64,000 nt of DNA from Nageia nagi (GCA_050084985.1 JBITNC010000001.1:142600001-142664000), one strand, 5' to 3'; shown: positions 10,636 through 22,210, counted from the stretch's first letter. Made by a program: numbers and translations. Notes: generated by a model not told the origin, from the sequence alone.

Positions 10636-11600
10636 AGGCAAGTTAAGATGAAATTTGGATAAAATCAATGGAAGAGAAATTGAACTAGATTGAGAAAAAT
10701 AAAACATGGGAACTATTACTGAGGCCCAAAAACAAAAATGTGATCTACACAAAGTGGATCTTTCAAAACAAATTAAATGAGGATGGAAAAGTAGTAAGAA
10801 ATAGAGCAAGATTGGTATGCAAGGGATATGCACAAGTTAAAGGTATTGATTTTGAGGAAAGTTTTGCACCAGTAGCTAGACTTGAGGCAATTCAAATGTT
10901 TCTTGTTCTTGCAATGTATTAGAACTTCAAAGTATATCAAATGGATGCAAAATCAATATTTTTAAATAGAAAAATTGAAGAGCAAGTCTACATTGAATAA
11001 CCTAATGATTTTCAACTTTAAAAGGATCCAAATATGGTATTCAAACTAAAAAAGGTATTGTATGGTCTAAAACAAACACCTTGTGCTTGGTATGAGAGAT
11101 TGGATACCTTTCTCCAATAACAAGGCTTTAAAAAAGGTATGGTTGATAGCAATCTTTATTGAAATATGAAAAGGACTATCAAATTATTATTGTTGTGTAT
11201 GTGGATGATATCATATTTAGAGGATGCAAATATGAGTTATGTAAAAAATTTGCCAATCAAATGCAAAGTAAGTTTGAAATGTCCATGATAGGTGAACTTT
11301 GATACATTCTTGGTCTTCAAGTAAATCAATTAAAGAATGGCATTTTCATTTCTTAAATTAAGTATACTAAAGAAATGCTAAAGAAGTTCACTATAGATGA
11401 TTGTAAGCCACTTAGAAATCCAATGACAACATGTTGCAAGTTGAGAAAAGATGACAAGTCACCACTAGTCAATCAAACCATGTACACATCTATGATAGGA
11501 AGCTTGTTGTACTTGAAAACCACATGACTAGATATTTTACAAGCAGTTTGCATGGTTGTATAGTTTCAAATAGGTCCAAAAGAAACACATGTCTTAGCAG
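10636..11600 (+). pseudogene. Copia reverse transcriptase, decayed
   Basis: Starts with VEAS and WIKSMEEKLN, then KNKTWEL. The open piece 10,740-10,922 holds [40 protein letters not shown] and VARLEAIQ, the standard start of the Copia RT. KLKKVLYGLKQTPCAWYERL follows near 11,046-11,105, and the active site YVDD is intact at 11,198-11,209 though upstream of it the frame has shifted. GSLLYLK and LDILQAVCMV lie near 11,500-11,560. The enzyme would copy element RNA into cDNA. Stops sit mainly where Gln or Trp is conserved. Confidence 0.9.
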
Positions 11601-12151
11601 TAAAATACATTTTTTGGTATCTCAAAGGAATAATGGATTATGGTATTTGGTACCCAAAAGGCAAGGATTTCACACTTATATTGTATTCAAATGTTGATTT
11701 GTTAGGTTGTATGGATGATAGGAAGAGCACTAGTGGAGGTACATTTTATCTTGGTGATAGACTTATAGCATAACATAGTAAGAAGTAAGAGTCAATATCC
11801 TTATCTATAGTAGAAACAAAATATCTTATAGTAGTATTATGTTGCACCTAGGTACTTTGGATGAAGGAAACTCTAAAAAATCTTGGTATTCATTTTAGTG
11901 AACCTATTTCAGTAAATTGTGATAATAGAAGTGCTATAAACATTTCAAATATTCTAGTAATGCACTTTTACAGAAAATGCATTGCTATATGATATCATTT
12001 CTTGAATGAGAAAGTTATTGAAGGAGAGATTAGGTTAGAATTTTTCCCAACAATAGAACAAGTAGAAGACATTTTTACAAAACCATGTCCTAAGGAAGTT
12101 TTTGAGTACCTTCATAAAATGTTGGGAGTGACTCTACTTCCCAAGAATTAA
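11601..12151 (+). pseudogene. Copia RNase H, end of pol, decayed
   Basis: Contains YLKGIMDYGIWYPKGK, then SNVDLLGCMDDRKSTSGG near 11,689-11,740 (the expected Ala-Asp is Val-Asp, so the catalytic Asp remains). VNCDNRSAIN, with the second acidic site, and DIFTKPCPKEVFEYLHKMLG follow at the C-terminus. The frame ends in TAA at 12,149-12,151, an old natural stop shared with element 2 (PKN then stop). It removes RNA from the hybrid during reverse transcription. Confidence 0.88.
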
Positions 12152-12355
12152 CTAGCATTTGAGACCACATTCTTAGGGGGATCATTTTGTTACTATCTTA
12201 TCTTTCTACTTTTGTTTATGATTTTATTATCGATATTAATATTTTCTTAAGAATGTTATGTATGGAATCAGGGGGAGTTTGCAGCAACCCTTTGTCATTA
12301 TTATCAAAGGGGGAGAAAAGTTGTAGGTATTTGCTTGTGTGTGGCCAATAATTCT
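12152..12355 (+). other. 3' untranslated stretch of element 1 with extra purine tracts
   Basis: Between the pol stop and the PPT there are two further purine tracts: GGGGGAG near 12,271 and AAAGGGGGAGA at 12,306-12,316, the latter preceded by GTCATTATTATC. Repeated PPT-like tracts before the 3' LTR are known from Sireviruses and related Copia lineages. The same arrangement is seen before the 3' LTR of element 2. Confidence 0.6.
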
Positions 12356-12367
12356 AAAGGAGGAGAT
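12356..12367 (+). other. Polypurine tract of element 1
   Basis: AAAGGAGGAGAT ends exactly at the 3' LTR start. It is the RNase H-resistant primer for plus-strand synthesis. Confidence 0.85.
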
Positions 12368-14439
12368 TATTGAGCAAAGTGTTATCATTGTTGTCAACAA
12401 ACTCAGTGGGACCTAGTTGGTATTGTGATACAATGTTTGGAGTATGGATAGAGATGTTCAGTCATGTTGAGGATGTGTTTGATGCTCGATTAAAGTTGGT
12501 GGAAGTAATTTGTGCAAATCTATAAAAATTGCAAAAAGTTGTCAAAAATTTGTAAAAGTTGTAAAAACATTATAAAACTTTCAAAAGTTATCAAAAAGTT
12601 ATTTGGAGCTTATTTAGAGATGTTTTGTGCATGTTTGGACATGTTCGTTGCTAGAAAAAAATTGTTGCAGCATGTTCTTGGAAAATTTCAAACAATGCAA
12701 AAGTTGTCAAAAAATTGTAAAACATTCTAAAAGTTACAAATGTTGTATATATTTATGAATGGAATATATCCCAATATATCAATTGGAGCTTTATTTATCA
12801 ATTGGAAGTTAAGTTGCACTATTGATTCAATGTTAGATAGATTTTGGTAACATTTTGGATCTCAAGACAATTTTGCTAGAATAGGTAAATTTCACTTCGA
12901 TGAGTGTTTGGATAGAAAAAAAATGTGAAACATATCAGCATGTATAAAAATATTTCAACATGGTTTTTGAGGTGTCAGATTAGTGTTTAGGATGATTGGA
13001 GGCATTTGTAGTACTTGATCGAGAAATTGTGCGCTCTCTGTAATAGGTTGAAAAAGTGACCCAGATTCCACTTTATAATTGGAATATTAATAAAATCATT
13101 GAGTTAGAATACAAAACTTTAACTTGAGGTATTTGGTACTAATATATGCATACAATTCAAATTTCAAATCAAATGGACATTTGGGGAATAAATGATGTGT
13201 ATTGCAAAAAGATAATTTCTCATTTTTTTAGTTTTGGATAGTTTTGTTGGACAATAGTAAAATGGTAAAATCCTTAATGTTTGGTAACAAATTTCAAAAT
13301 ATTATTATTTATTGTTGATAATCTCATCAAAATGAGCAACTTTTATTATTTAACCATCTCGATATGAGTGCTCGAGGTGTGAGTTTGTGCAAGGTATCCA
13401 TACTTTAGCTATGAAGTGTTTGACAAAATGTCTCTTTAAAATGTGATGGTTTTGTGTATTTTATATTATTGAAAGATATAAATATGTGCTATCATATGGC
13501 ATAATTTGTAGAAAAAATCATCTTTATTAAAATTAAGTGGCACAAAAAAATAATGATATTTTGGAGGTATATGTGTAAATAGAAATGATTGATAAACTTA
13601 TTGAGTTTCTTAAAGAGAATATAGAGGTCTTTTCTTTTCTTTTCTTTTTTAAGAGAAGTGCAAGAGTTGGTTACTTTTTAAAAAAGGATAAAAGATCTTT
13701 ATAAGAAGAAGGAGTTACAAAAAAGTTTTGGTTTTTCTCAAGAAAAGAGTGAAAAAGAGATAATGAAGGATGTCTCATGATTTTGGCTATAACTTTTGAT
13801 TCGTGACTTCGTTTGAGCCCATTCTTTTTTCAAAGCATGAAAAATTTTAAAATATATAAGATCATCATGTATTCTATGATAGAAATAATTGATAGCTAAA
13901 AATATAATCTTGTGATACAAATTCATAATTTTATTTTGAGGGTTTTTATTAAGCTTGTGGAAAATATTTTTGTTGTTTGTGTGTGTGTGCAAAAAATCAT
14001 CTTTCAAATTGTTGAAGTGTAGTGAGATTAAGATAGTTAATGTGAGAAGAGATTGAATTTGAACAAGATCATTTAGGATCTTTAGGAATTGGATTCATTT
14101 TTGCTACAACTTTGAGATCTTACCAAGTGGGTGCTTGGCAATTGAGATCGGAGCTTCATGCATTGGATGCTAAAAAATATTTGGTTTGTTGGTGCCATCC
14201 TTGTAGTGGGTGTTATTGAAATTTGTAAAATTCTATCCATTTTATTTTGGATTAGATTTATGTGGGAGCCCAAGAAATCCATTGGCATAGTGATTTTTCC
14301 CACATCGAGTTTCCACTATAAATCTTATGTTGTGTGATGCTTGCTTTTGTGAGTGTGTTTGATTGTTGAATTTTTATAGTGGTTAAAGTTTTAATTCACA
14401 CTAATTCACCCCCCTCTTAGTGTTACACATAGTTCAACA
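12368..14439 (+). repeat. 3' LTR of Copia element 1
   Basis: Starts TATTGAGCAAAG (TG changed to TA) and ends CATAGTTCAACA. It matches 5,069-7,112 end to end, including the microrepeat block and the U5 block near 14,290-14,340. It is followed at once by the CTTGG target duplication. Confidence 0.93.
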
Positions 14440-14444
14440 CTTGG
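14440..14444. repeat. Target site duplication, right (CTTGG)
   Basis: Second copy of the 5 bp duplication flanking element 1. Confidence 0.9.
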
Positions 14445-15499
14445 ATGATTATAGTATCCTCGATCAGGGTTGTGGATGCTTGATTAGCAATAAAGTAAGG
14501 ATGTAATGGGATCTAAGGTTAGTCCTCACTAGGGATATGGACACACATATGGAAGTGAGGTATACCTTATGAATGATGATATGTCTAGTGTTTACAATGG
14601 ACCTCTATGCATTTCATAAGAATGAATTATCTTATATATATTTATGCTCCATGAAACATTAAGTTTGAGAGCATAAAGAGAAGAAAATGATCATTATTGT
14701 ACACACAAGAGTTCATAGTAAACTTATATGTATTATAACCTTGTTTTATATCATCCCTAGTAGATGAAGTTAATTTGAATATCTCATTCATTATGCTTAT
14801 TTATCATATTATATATATTATGATCTTAGTAAGTTAATTAGGATGTTATGTTTAACACTCAAATAGTCACACCATTCATTTATCTAGTTTATATGAGTTT
14901 AAATTCACAATTCTAAACATTCATACTATTTATACCATCCCACATATGTGTGTCATTCTATTATTTGTGTTCAAAACCATGTATATACATAGCCAAAAGT
15001 GAAAAATGATGATATCTAATTCTATACTCTTTTAATTAAAACCTTATCCTAATTACAATTATGATATTGTTGGTATATAATGATAAAATTAAAAAAATAA
15101 TTTAAATTGATAACAATACATCACTTATCAATCATAATCACATGATATAAAATAATCCATCCATTGAAATAATTAAGAGGTATCATTATACAAGGATAAT
15201 GTAAACTAATCTCATCATTCCATGAACATGAAATATAACATCAAATTCAAATAGTAATATCTAATCATTCACATGTATGAAATCCTAGGTATATCATATA
15301 TTAAGAGTAACATATGATAATATATAAAGAATGTAATAACTCATCACATCATCATCTTATGAAGAATATACACAAGCATAGGCATCCAAATATATCATCA
15401 TCTATATCAAAAAATAATCATAATATAGTCCACTGCATAGCATTCAACCAATAAAATCAATCATGATCATCATGATAAAAAATGAATATAATATGTCAA
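14445..15499. other. A+T-rich DNA between the two Copia elements, no gene recognised
   Basis: Continues the locus interrupted by element 1. There is a moderately complex stretch at 14,445-14,600 that could be the edge of an older LTR, then TCAT- and ATAT-rich DNA. No open frame or repeat family could be supported. Confidence 0.5.
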
Positions 15500-15517
15500 T
15501 GTTGAGCAAGGTGCAAC

Positions 15518-15535
15518 AACAATGTTATCATTGTT
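15518..15535. repeat. Palindrome near LTR start
   Basis: AACAATG-TTAT-CATTGTT gives 7 bp arms around a 4 base loop. Related AATGTTATCATTGTTGTCAA text recurs at 15,577-15,596 and at 12,382 in element 1, so the motif is shared by the two families. Confidence 0.6.
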
Positions 15536-16105
15536 TTCAACACACTATTATGGATGTGTTCAACACTTGTAGCGATAATGTTATCATTGTTGTCAAACAA
15601 TTGCAAATGGTGTAAAAGTCATTCATATGTGCTTGTTTGAGTATGTTTGATTCCAATGAGGATAATTTTGATGTTCAAGTGAAGTTGTTATAGGATATTC
15701 ATATGAATTTGCAAAATTTACAAAAATTGTCAAGAAATTATCAAAGTTGTCAAAATTGCAAAAGTTATCAACAAGGTGCAATTCTTGAAAATGTTGCAAA
15801 TGCATGCCAATGGACTATGTTGGATGGTCCAACATATCATTTGAAGCCTTGTTTTTCAGTTTTAAGTGAATTTACAACATTGGATCAGTGTTAGTTGGAA
15901 GTTGGTATTGGTTTGAATCTCTTGCAATTTTGGTGAATCAGGTCAATATCGCTTTGGTGTGTGTTTGAAAAAGATGGATTAGTGTGGAAAGTGTTAACAT
16001 ATGTGGAAATAGGTCAGCATGGTGTTTGAGGTGTCAGATCATTGTTTGGACCAATCATTTGCATTGGTAGTACCTGGTTGGACAATTTAGCACATTTTGA
16101 GTCAT

Positions 16106-16870
16106 AAAATTAGCCCTAAAGGCCAGTTTGAAAGTGGAATATTAAGAAAATGGTAAAGATTTAGACAAAAAAAATTAATTAAAATTATTTAGTACTAATA
16201 TGTGTAAACAATTCAAATTTCAAGTTCAAAAAAGATATGAGTAAGAAATGGCATGAGTTATAAAAAGACAATTTCTCACTTTTCCTAGTTGACTGTTGCA
16301 AAATTAGCCCTAGAGGCCACTTTGAAAGCTAAATATTAAAAAAATTATGATGATTTGAATCTAAAAGTTTTTAATGTAGGTATTTAGATATACCAAAATT
16401 TTAATTTTTAAATTTCAACCAAAATGGAGTTTGTATGAAGAAATGGTGAGCATTGCAAAATAGTCCCAAAAAACTTTTTAAAGTTTTGGACAATTTTGTT
16501 GTTTTCATGACAATTTTGTTTCGGGGTGTATTTGGTCAAAATAGATCAGTTTTGTGCATGTTTTCATATGTTAAAATAATTTAAAATAATGTTTGAAGTG
16601 TTATTTCAATGTTTGAGTTGATTGGTGGCATTGCCGGTATTTGTTTGGACAAGTTTGCACTTTTTGGAACATGTAAAATTAGCACTAGAGGCCTTATTGA
16701 AGGTCAAATTATGAACAATTTGTAAAGAGTTGAGGGATGAAATATTTACAAGATATATTTATTATTAATTTAAACATAATATCCAAATTTTAAGTCAAAC
16801 AAGCATCCAAAAAATATTTTGCGTGATTTGCATTAGCTAATTTCTTATTTTTTTTTTAGTTTTTGGTAGC
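16106..16870 (+). repeat. Diverged module copies inside LTR of element 2
   Basis: The phrase AAAATTAGC(C/A)CTA(A/G)AGGCC occurs at 16,106, 16,300 and 16,675. The preceding phrase GCATTG(G/C)(T/C)(A/G)GTA at 16,061 recurs at 16,628, an offset of 567 bp. Flanking sequence follows the same order each time. The LTR of element 1 has this module once. Confidence 0.7.
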
Positions 16871-17771
16871 CTTGTGAATAGTGACAGTTTTGGTCTAATT
16901 TATCACTTATATTTATAGAATTGATTTTTTAAGAGTTTATTCATGTATAAATCACTAATATTAACAACTTTACTTCTTTCATCATGTTAATTCAAGGTCT
17001 CAAAGTTGGAAAATGAGTAATGTGCATAATACTTTGTCCATGTATTGTTTGAGAAAATGCTTCATTAACACTTGGGCACTTTATATTACAAATTTAAAAG
17101 AGATATTTTTTTTATTTTTATTTTTATGAGAGAGTGTTTCTCATTTAAAAATGGGACAAAGTGATAATATTAAAAGTAGTGAGAGCTATTGAAATAAAAA
17201 TATTTGAGAATATTGTGGATGTGTTGGCTAGTTGCAAGGAAGATGATAGTAAGTGGAATTGTTTGAGAAAATATCAGTCATATTTAGAAGAGAATAAATT
17301 TTTACAATGGAATATAATTGAATTTATCATTTATTCATTTGATATCCCTTCAATATACCTTTCCAATGAATATAAATATTCCTACATTTTCTAAAGATTT
17401 GACTTTCATTCAAGGTATTTTGGTAAGGGGGCATTTTGAAGGCTCATAAGTGTAGGGGGAATTTTGGAGGCTAGATTACATTTTTCTTGCTTTAAAAGGT
17501 CATAAAGGTAAGGTTTTGTAGTGTGGTGTGAGATATGGTTGGATACAAGAAGTTTATGAGTGTGTGGGGTGTTGAAGATTATAGAGATTGAGATCATCAG
17601 TGTGGAGAGTATGAGTTTATTTTGGTGTAGAGTATGAGTTCATTTGTATGCAAATTTTGAGAAGATTGTAGAGTTTGGAGAGAAGCATTTAGATAAAGAG
17701 TTTTATGAGCTAGAATATTTAGGGTATTTTGAAAAGGTTTAACTATCTTCATTAAAGATTTATGATTTTCC

Positions 17772-17927
17772 ATTTGGTGCTAGTAAATCAAGGTATTAAT
17801 GTCTACTTCCAGTTGGTGCTGGTAAATTAGGGGATTGGTGTCTCCTTCCAGTTGGTGCTAGTAAATTAGGGGATTGGTGTCTCCCTATAGTTGGTGCTAG
17901 TAAATTTAGAGGTAAGTGCTGATAAAT
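17772..17927 (+). repeat. 39 bp tandem repeat, four units, in 5' LTR of element 2
   Basis: Units start at 17,772, 17,811, 17,850 and 17,889, exactly 39 bp apart, each with AGTTGGTGCTAGTAAATTAG followed by GGGATTGGTGTCTCC. The first and last are diverged. The same array lies at 24,436-24,552 in the 3' LTR. Confidence 0.9.
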
Positions 17928-18158
17928 TATTTGTAAAATTGATGCTTTGTAAAGGCTAGATTTGGATGGAAGTTCAAGTAGTCATTTCTAGGGATGTAGC
18001 TATATTGACAAACTTTGTTACATATTGTGTTGTGTGATATTTTAGATGTGTTTATTTTATTTAGTTTTAGTATTTCACTACTTTTTTTTTAAATATTGAA
18101 GAAATAATTTACTACATTGATTCATTCCCCCTCTTAGTATCATTATGCAACTAACAAT

Positions 18159-18172
18159 TGGAATCAAATCTA
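18159..18172 (+). other. Primer binding site of element 2
   Basis: TGGAATCAAATCTA starts two bases after the LTR, the same spacing as in element 1. It is a mutated form of the initiator-Met type site (TGGTATCAGAGC). Confidence 0.7.
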
Positions 18173-18224
18173 GATCCCTGAAAGATAAGCTTAACTAGCT
18201 TAGGGAGAACTTGAATTAGTCATA

Positions 18225-19770
18225 ATGGAAAATAAAAAATAAAAAAAGAAATCCCATCAGTCAGCTAAGGTACAACCAGAAGAGTCTATAGAATAAGTGT
18301 TAGTCATGGCTCCAAAGATGAAAGAAGACATAAAAATAAAAGGAGATTTAAGAGATGTTTCTACCTTTGAAGAGAAAGATAAGAATTTTAAAATCTTAGA
18401 AGAGTATGAAGATAAAGAAGTAGAAGTTGTAGTAAAATTTGAAGGAGAGTTCATAGTTACCTTTGAATAATTGAATGTTGATAGAAGGAAGAACTAGAGA
18501 ATGTCAAAGAAATTAAATAAATATAGTGATCATTTTGAAGATCTCTGCATACAACTTGAAAGGGACAAAAAGGTAGAAGAACATATAAAACCATAAGTCT
18601 CTGATAATGTAAAAGCTTACAACAAATTTAATGAAGAAATAACCAGCTTGAAGGCTCAACTGGAATTAACCCAAGCAAAGGAGGAAGCCTTGATACTATA
18701 TATAAAATAATGCAATAGGTGTGAAGAGATAGTAAATAAAGTTATCCAGGATCTAAAGTTGAAAGTAGAAGAAGCCATTACATTATAGATAAAGGATAAT
18801 GATGTAGCCCATCACAAACTTGAAGAGGAATTTATTTCATTAAGGAAACAACTAGAAGAAGCCAATCAAAAACTATCTACCAACCTCAAGTTTGAGAAGA
18901 GCATAAAGGTTCTGGATGATATGCTAAAACAATAAAGAGATCCCAAGATCAAGTTTGGTCTTGGATATGATACAAAGCAACAATCATCCTCTAAATCTAT
19001 AGAAAAGAAGACTTATAATGTTGTAGGAACAAGGCAAAATGAGCATGAAGTTGAATCATCAAATCAACCAACAAAAAAGACATAAGTTGGGAATAAAAAG
19101 GAAAATGATTGATTAAAGCATAGAAGTTTCGATGATAATAGGAGAAGATATCAAAGAAGAGGTATTATCCTTCTCATATTATTTATGATAATTCATTTTA
19201 TAGCTATTATTTTAAATTCAATTAATTTGGACATAAGGCATCAATATGTAGATCAAATGTCATGCATATAAACTTTGTAAATCAAAGCTCATTTACTTCT
19301 CTGCTAGATGAAAATATTAGATGATTTAGATGTAGCCAATTTGATCATAAAGAAGCTAATTGTACAAAAAACAATAAATCAAAGAGTCATATTGGTAGAT
19401 ATTTATATGTTCTTCAAATTGAATATGATGTACAATGCTTTAATTGTAATTCTTATGGGCATATGGTAAGGTTTTGTGGAAAGCCTTTTGCATCTAATAG
19501 ATGGCAGGATAAAAAATTCTATAAGATACAAAGAAACCATCAGAGAAAAGGAAGAAACTATTATAAAAAATAAGGAATGAAGAATGGTCAATATTTAAGA
19601 ATAAAGAAAAGAAAATATCTGAAAAGAAAATATCCAAAAAGAAATGGTCAGAATGCTTAAGGAGATAAAATTGATGATAGATACATACCCAAGAACACAA
19701 AGGTTTGGAGAAGGAAAGCTAAAGAGAAAACATGTTTCATTGTCCAGCTGAGTAAATCTGAATAAGAGTG
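18225..19770 (+). pseudogene. Copia gag of element 2, N-terminal domain deleted
   Basis: From the ATG at 18,225 the frame enters an acidic/basic coiled-coil region directly (KIKGDLRDVSTFEEKDKNFK, EEITSLKAQLELTQAKEEAL, LEEEFISLRKQLEEANQKL). The UBN2-type domain that precedes this region in element 1 is absent. Three zinc knuckles follow: a degraded one near 19,205-19,250, FRCSQFDHKEANC near 19,328-19,366 and CFNCNSYGHMVRFC near 19,438-19,479. A basic tail continues to about 19,760. Stops are mostly TAA/TAG at Gln-like positions. Confidence 0.85.
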
Positions 19771-20394
19771 ATATAACCTACAAGTGATCACACTTCTAAA
19801 TCATTGAGAGGATAAATGGTAGCACATCCTTAAGTGGATCAATTTCAAAAAAAATTCTAAAGCTCCTACTATGTAAGATTTTCCTGAGGATGGTGAGTAA
19901 GTAGTAAGGGGGAGTAAAAGTTTTCATCTAATAGTATGATGTAGTTGTATGTTATTGTTGATTAGAATTTGAGTGAAGTTTTCATTGTTGAAGTTGTTAC
20001 TTTTAAGTATTTCCCATGAATATTTAAGTTGCTTGTAAGCTATTATATATTGCTACAACTAAGTTATAATATGGTGAATTTATCATTACTACAATGATGT
20101 TATATACTGCTTATGCACTTATGAGTGGAGTTGTGATTGTATATGTATTCATTAGAACTATAATGATGGAGTTCTTTTTTGAATTTTATTATTGCTATGA
20201 TTATACTGCTACAAAGTTGATGATGTTGACATATTATGCAAGGTTTATAGTAGTTGAAGATAGGGGAAATAATTACTCATTATTTTATTTTTTTGCTCAT
20301 ATTTGTCATTCCTAATATTGTTTCTATTTTAACATGTTCTTGAGAATATTATACATGGATTCATGAGTCCTTAATTTTGCAAATAACTTTCAGT
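19771..20394 (+). other. Gag-protease linker of element 2
   Basis: Low-complexity A+T-rich stretch with a chance frame at 20,094-20,315. No domain is recognised. It includes GGGGGAG near 19,909, resembling the purine tracts elsewhere. It might contain an insertion, since element 1 has no matching spacer of this size. Confidence 0.35.
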
Positions 20395-20946
20395 GCACAA
20401 AATTGGACACTTAATAGTGGATGTTCCAATCACATGACATGTGATAAACAAAGATTTAAGAAATTACAACAATATGAAGGTGGATCAGTGAAGTTCAATA
20501 ATAATGATAGAGCTAAGATAGTTGGAAAAGGTACAATTAAGATAAGTAACTAAAAGATCAAGTTAGAGGAAGTTTTGTTTGTGGTTAGTGTAAAGCATAA
20601 CTTATTGAGTGTAATTTAGATTTGTGATAAAGGTCATGACATGATTTTTAAGAAGCAGGGGTGCAAAATCAAATGGGAAAATAATAATAAATTATTAGCA
20701 TTTGGAAAAAGAATATTTGGTAATTTGTACACTCATAGAGAATTCAAAAGGATCTTTCTTATTAGGAAAAGAAGATACAAATTGGTTATGGTATAAGAGA
20801 CTTGAGTATATTAGTTTTGATAATCTAGCAAAGATCAGTGCAAAGAAAGTAGTAAGAGATATTCCTAGCATATCCAAGCCATCATATAACACTTGTGCAT
20901 CATGTAAAAAAGGTAAGCAAACTAGAACCTCATTCAAGGATGGATA
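20395..20946 (+). pseudogene. Copia protease and integrase zinc domain of element 2
   Basis: Protease remnant: LNSGCSNHMTCDKQRFKKL, where Asn replaces the catalytic Asp, then QYEGGSVKFNNNDRAKIVG and VKHNLLSV. The GAG-pre-integrase domain is open at 20,702-20,946 (GSFLLGKEDTNWLWYKRLEY, CASCKKGKQTRTSFK); the CxxC pair is intact, while the two His of WH..LGH are Tyr. Sequence stops being integrase right after SFKD, where element 1 continues into the core. Confidence 0.85.
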
Positions 20947-21500
20947 ATTATCTTACACAAGTGGGATTAAAAAAAGGTTTGGTGGATAACAATTTGTATG
21001 TTAAACTTGAAAATGGTCATTATATTTTTATTGTGGTTTACGTAGATGATATCATATTTGGCAATAATAAAGATGAATTGTGTAAAGATTTTACAAGTAA
21101 GATGTAGAAAGAATTTGAAATGTATATGATTGATGAACTTTTGTATTTTCTTGGTTTGCAAGTCAGTTAACAAGAGAAAGGCATATTTATATCACAAATT
21201 AAATAGTGAAAGAGATGTTGAAAAATATTACAATAGAGAATTGCAAGCTAGTTAGCACTCCCATGATGATAGGTTACAAGTTGAAAAAGGATGATAAATC
21301 TTCACCTGTTGATCAAACTATGTATAGATCTATATTTGGGAGCTTATTGTACTTGACTAGATTGGATATTTTGCAGGTAGTGTGCATGGTGGCATGATTT
21401 GAAGCTAGTCCCAAGGAGATTCATGTGACAATTGTGAAGAGGATTTTTCTATACCTCAAAGGCATAATGGATTATTATTTATAGTATCCAAAAGGTAAGT
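20947..21500 (+). pseudogene. Copia RT, C-terminal half only, joined to the integrase zinc domain
   Basis: Directly after the integrase zinc domain comes GLKKGLVDNNLYVK and VVYVDDIIFGNNKDELCKDF with an intact YVDD at 21,039-21,050, then FLGLQVS, TIENCKLVSTPMM and TMYRSIFGSLLYLTRLDILQ. The integrase core and the N-terminal half of RT, about 1.4 kb in element 1, are missing. The junction lies near 20,940-20,965. Without fingers and palm strands the RT could not work. Confidence 0.85.
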
Positions 21501-21993
21501 AATTTACACTTTTTGCATATTTATATGCATATTGGATAGGATGTGTCGATGATAGAAAGAGCACTAGTGGAGGTGCATTTTATCTTGGTATAAACTTAGT
21601 GGATTGACATAACAAAAAGAAGGAATCAATTTCTTTGTCCACAATAGAGGTAGAGTACATTGCAATGAAATCATATTTTACATAGGTTATATGGATGAAG
21701 TAAACTCTAAAGGATATTGAAATAAATTTCAATGAGCCCATCTCTATTATGAGTGACTAACAAATAGTATCAAAGCAATTAATATTTTCAAGAATCTAAT
21801 GATGCATTATCACACAAAGAACATAGCTATTATCTATAATTTTATGAAGAAGAAAGTCACATATGGTGAAGTAAAGTTAGATTTTATCCCCAATAAAGAG
21901 CAGTTAGTAGACATTTTTACAAAACCATTACCCAAGGAAGTTTTTGAGTACCTTCACAAAAAATTAGGAGTGGTCACACTTCCTAAGAATTGA
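21501..21993 (+). pseudogene. Copia RNase H of element 2, decayed
   Basis: YWIGCVDDRKSTSGGAFYLG near 21,530-21,590 lacks the usual Asp-Ala start. The frame then passes through ESISLSTIEVEYIAM and the open C-terminal piece 21,799-21,993 (VKLDFIPNKEQLVDIFTKPL, PKEVFEYLHKKLG, PKN stop), the same end as element 1. Confidence 0.85.
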
Positions 21994-22198
21994 CTAGTTT
22001 TTAGGGCCACATTCTTAGGGGGAGCATTCTTTTTCTTGTTCTTATTTTTTCTCCTATTTGTAATTTATACTAATTGTACTAATCTTTACCTAAGAATATT
22101 ATGTATGGACTCAGAGGGAGTCTTCAACAACCCTTTGGTCTTATTGTCAAAGGGAGAGAAGAATTACTAGAAATGGTGTGTGTGTTACCAATAATTTC

Positions 22199-22210
22199 AA
22201 ATAGGGAGAT
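22199..22210 (+). other. Polypurine tract of element 2
   Basis: AAATAGGGAGAT abuts the TGTTGAACAAGG start of the 3' LTR. A second tract, CAAAGGGAGAGAAG, lies about 50 bp upstream near 22,148 and is preceded by TTATTGT, as in element 1. Confidence 0.75.

Larger units (their letters stand above)
5069..14439 (+). mobile_element. Complete Ty1/Copia retrotransposon, Sirevirus-like (element 1), 9,371 bp
   Basis: Everything needed to define an LTR element is present: LTRs of 2,044 and 2,072 bp, TGTTGA/TCAACA ends (the 3' copy starts TATTGA), PBS at 7,115, gag-pol in Copia order (gag, protease, integrase, RT, RNase H), PPT at 12,356 and a perfect CTTGG target duplication. The long LTRs, a gag with coiled coil and several zinc knuckles, and repeated purine tracts before the 3' LTR resemble the Sirevirus (SIRE/Maximus) lineage; that lineage call is inference. 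By eye the LTRs differ at about one base in seven, so the insertion is old. All coding domains carry stops. Confidence 0.93.
15500..18156 (+). repeat. 5' LTR of Copia element 2
   Basis: Begins TGTTGAGCAAGGTG and ends CTAACA two bases before the PBS. The first part parallels the LTR of element 1 (microrepeat block, GGTGTTTGAGGTGTCAGAT near 16,021). It is about 600 bp longer, which is explained by an internal duplication around 15,940-16,870 and a 39 bp tandem array near the end. Confidence 0.88.
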
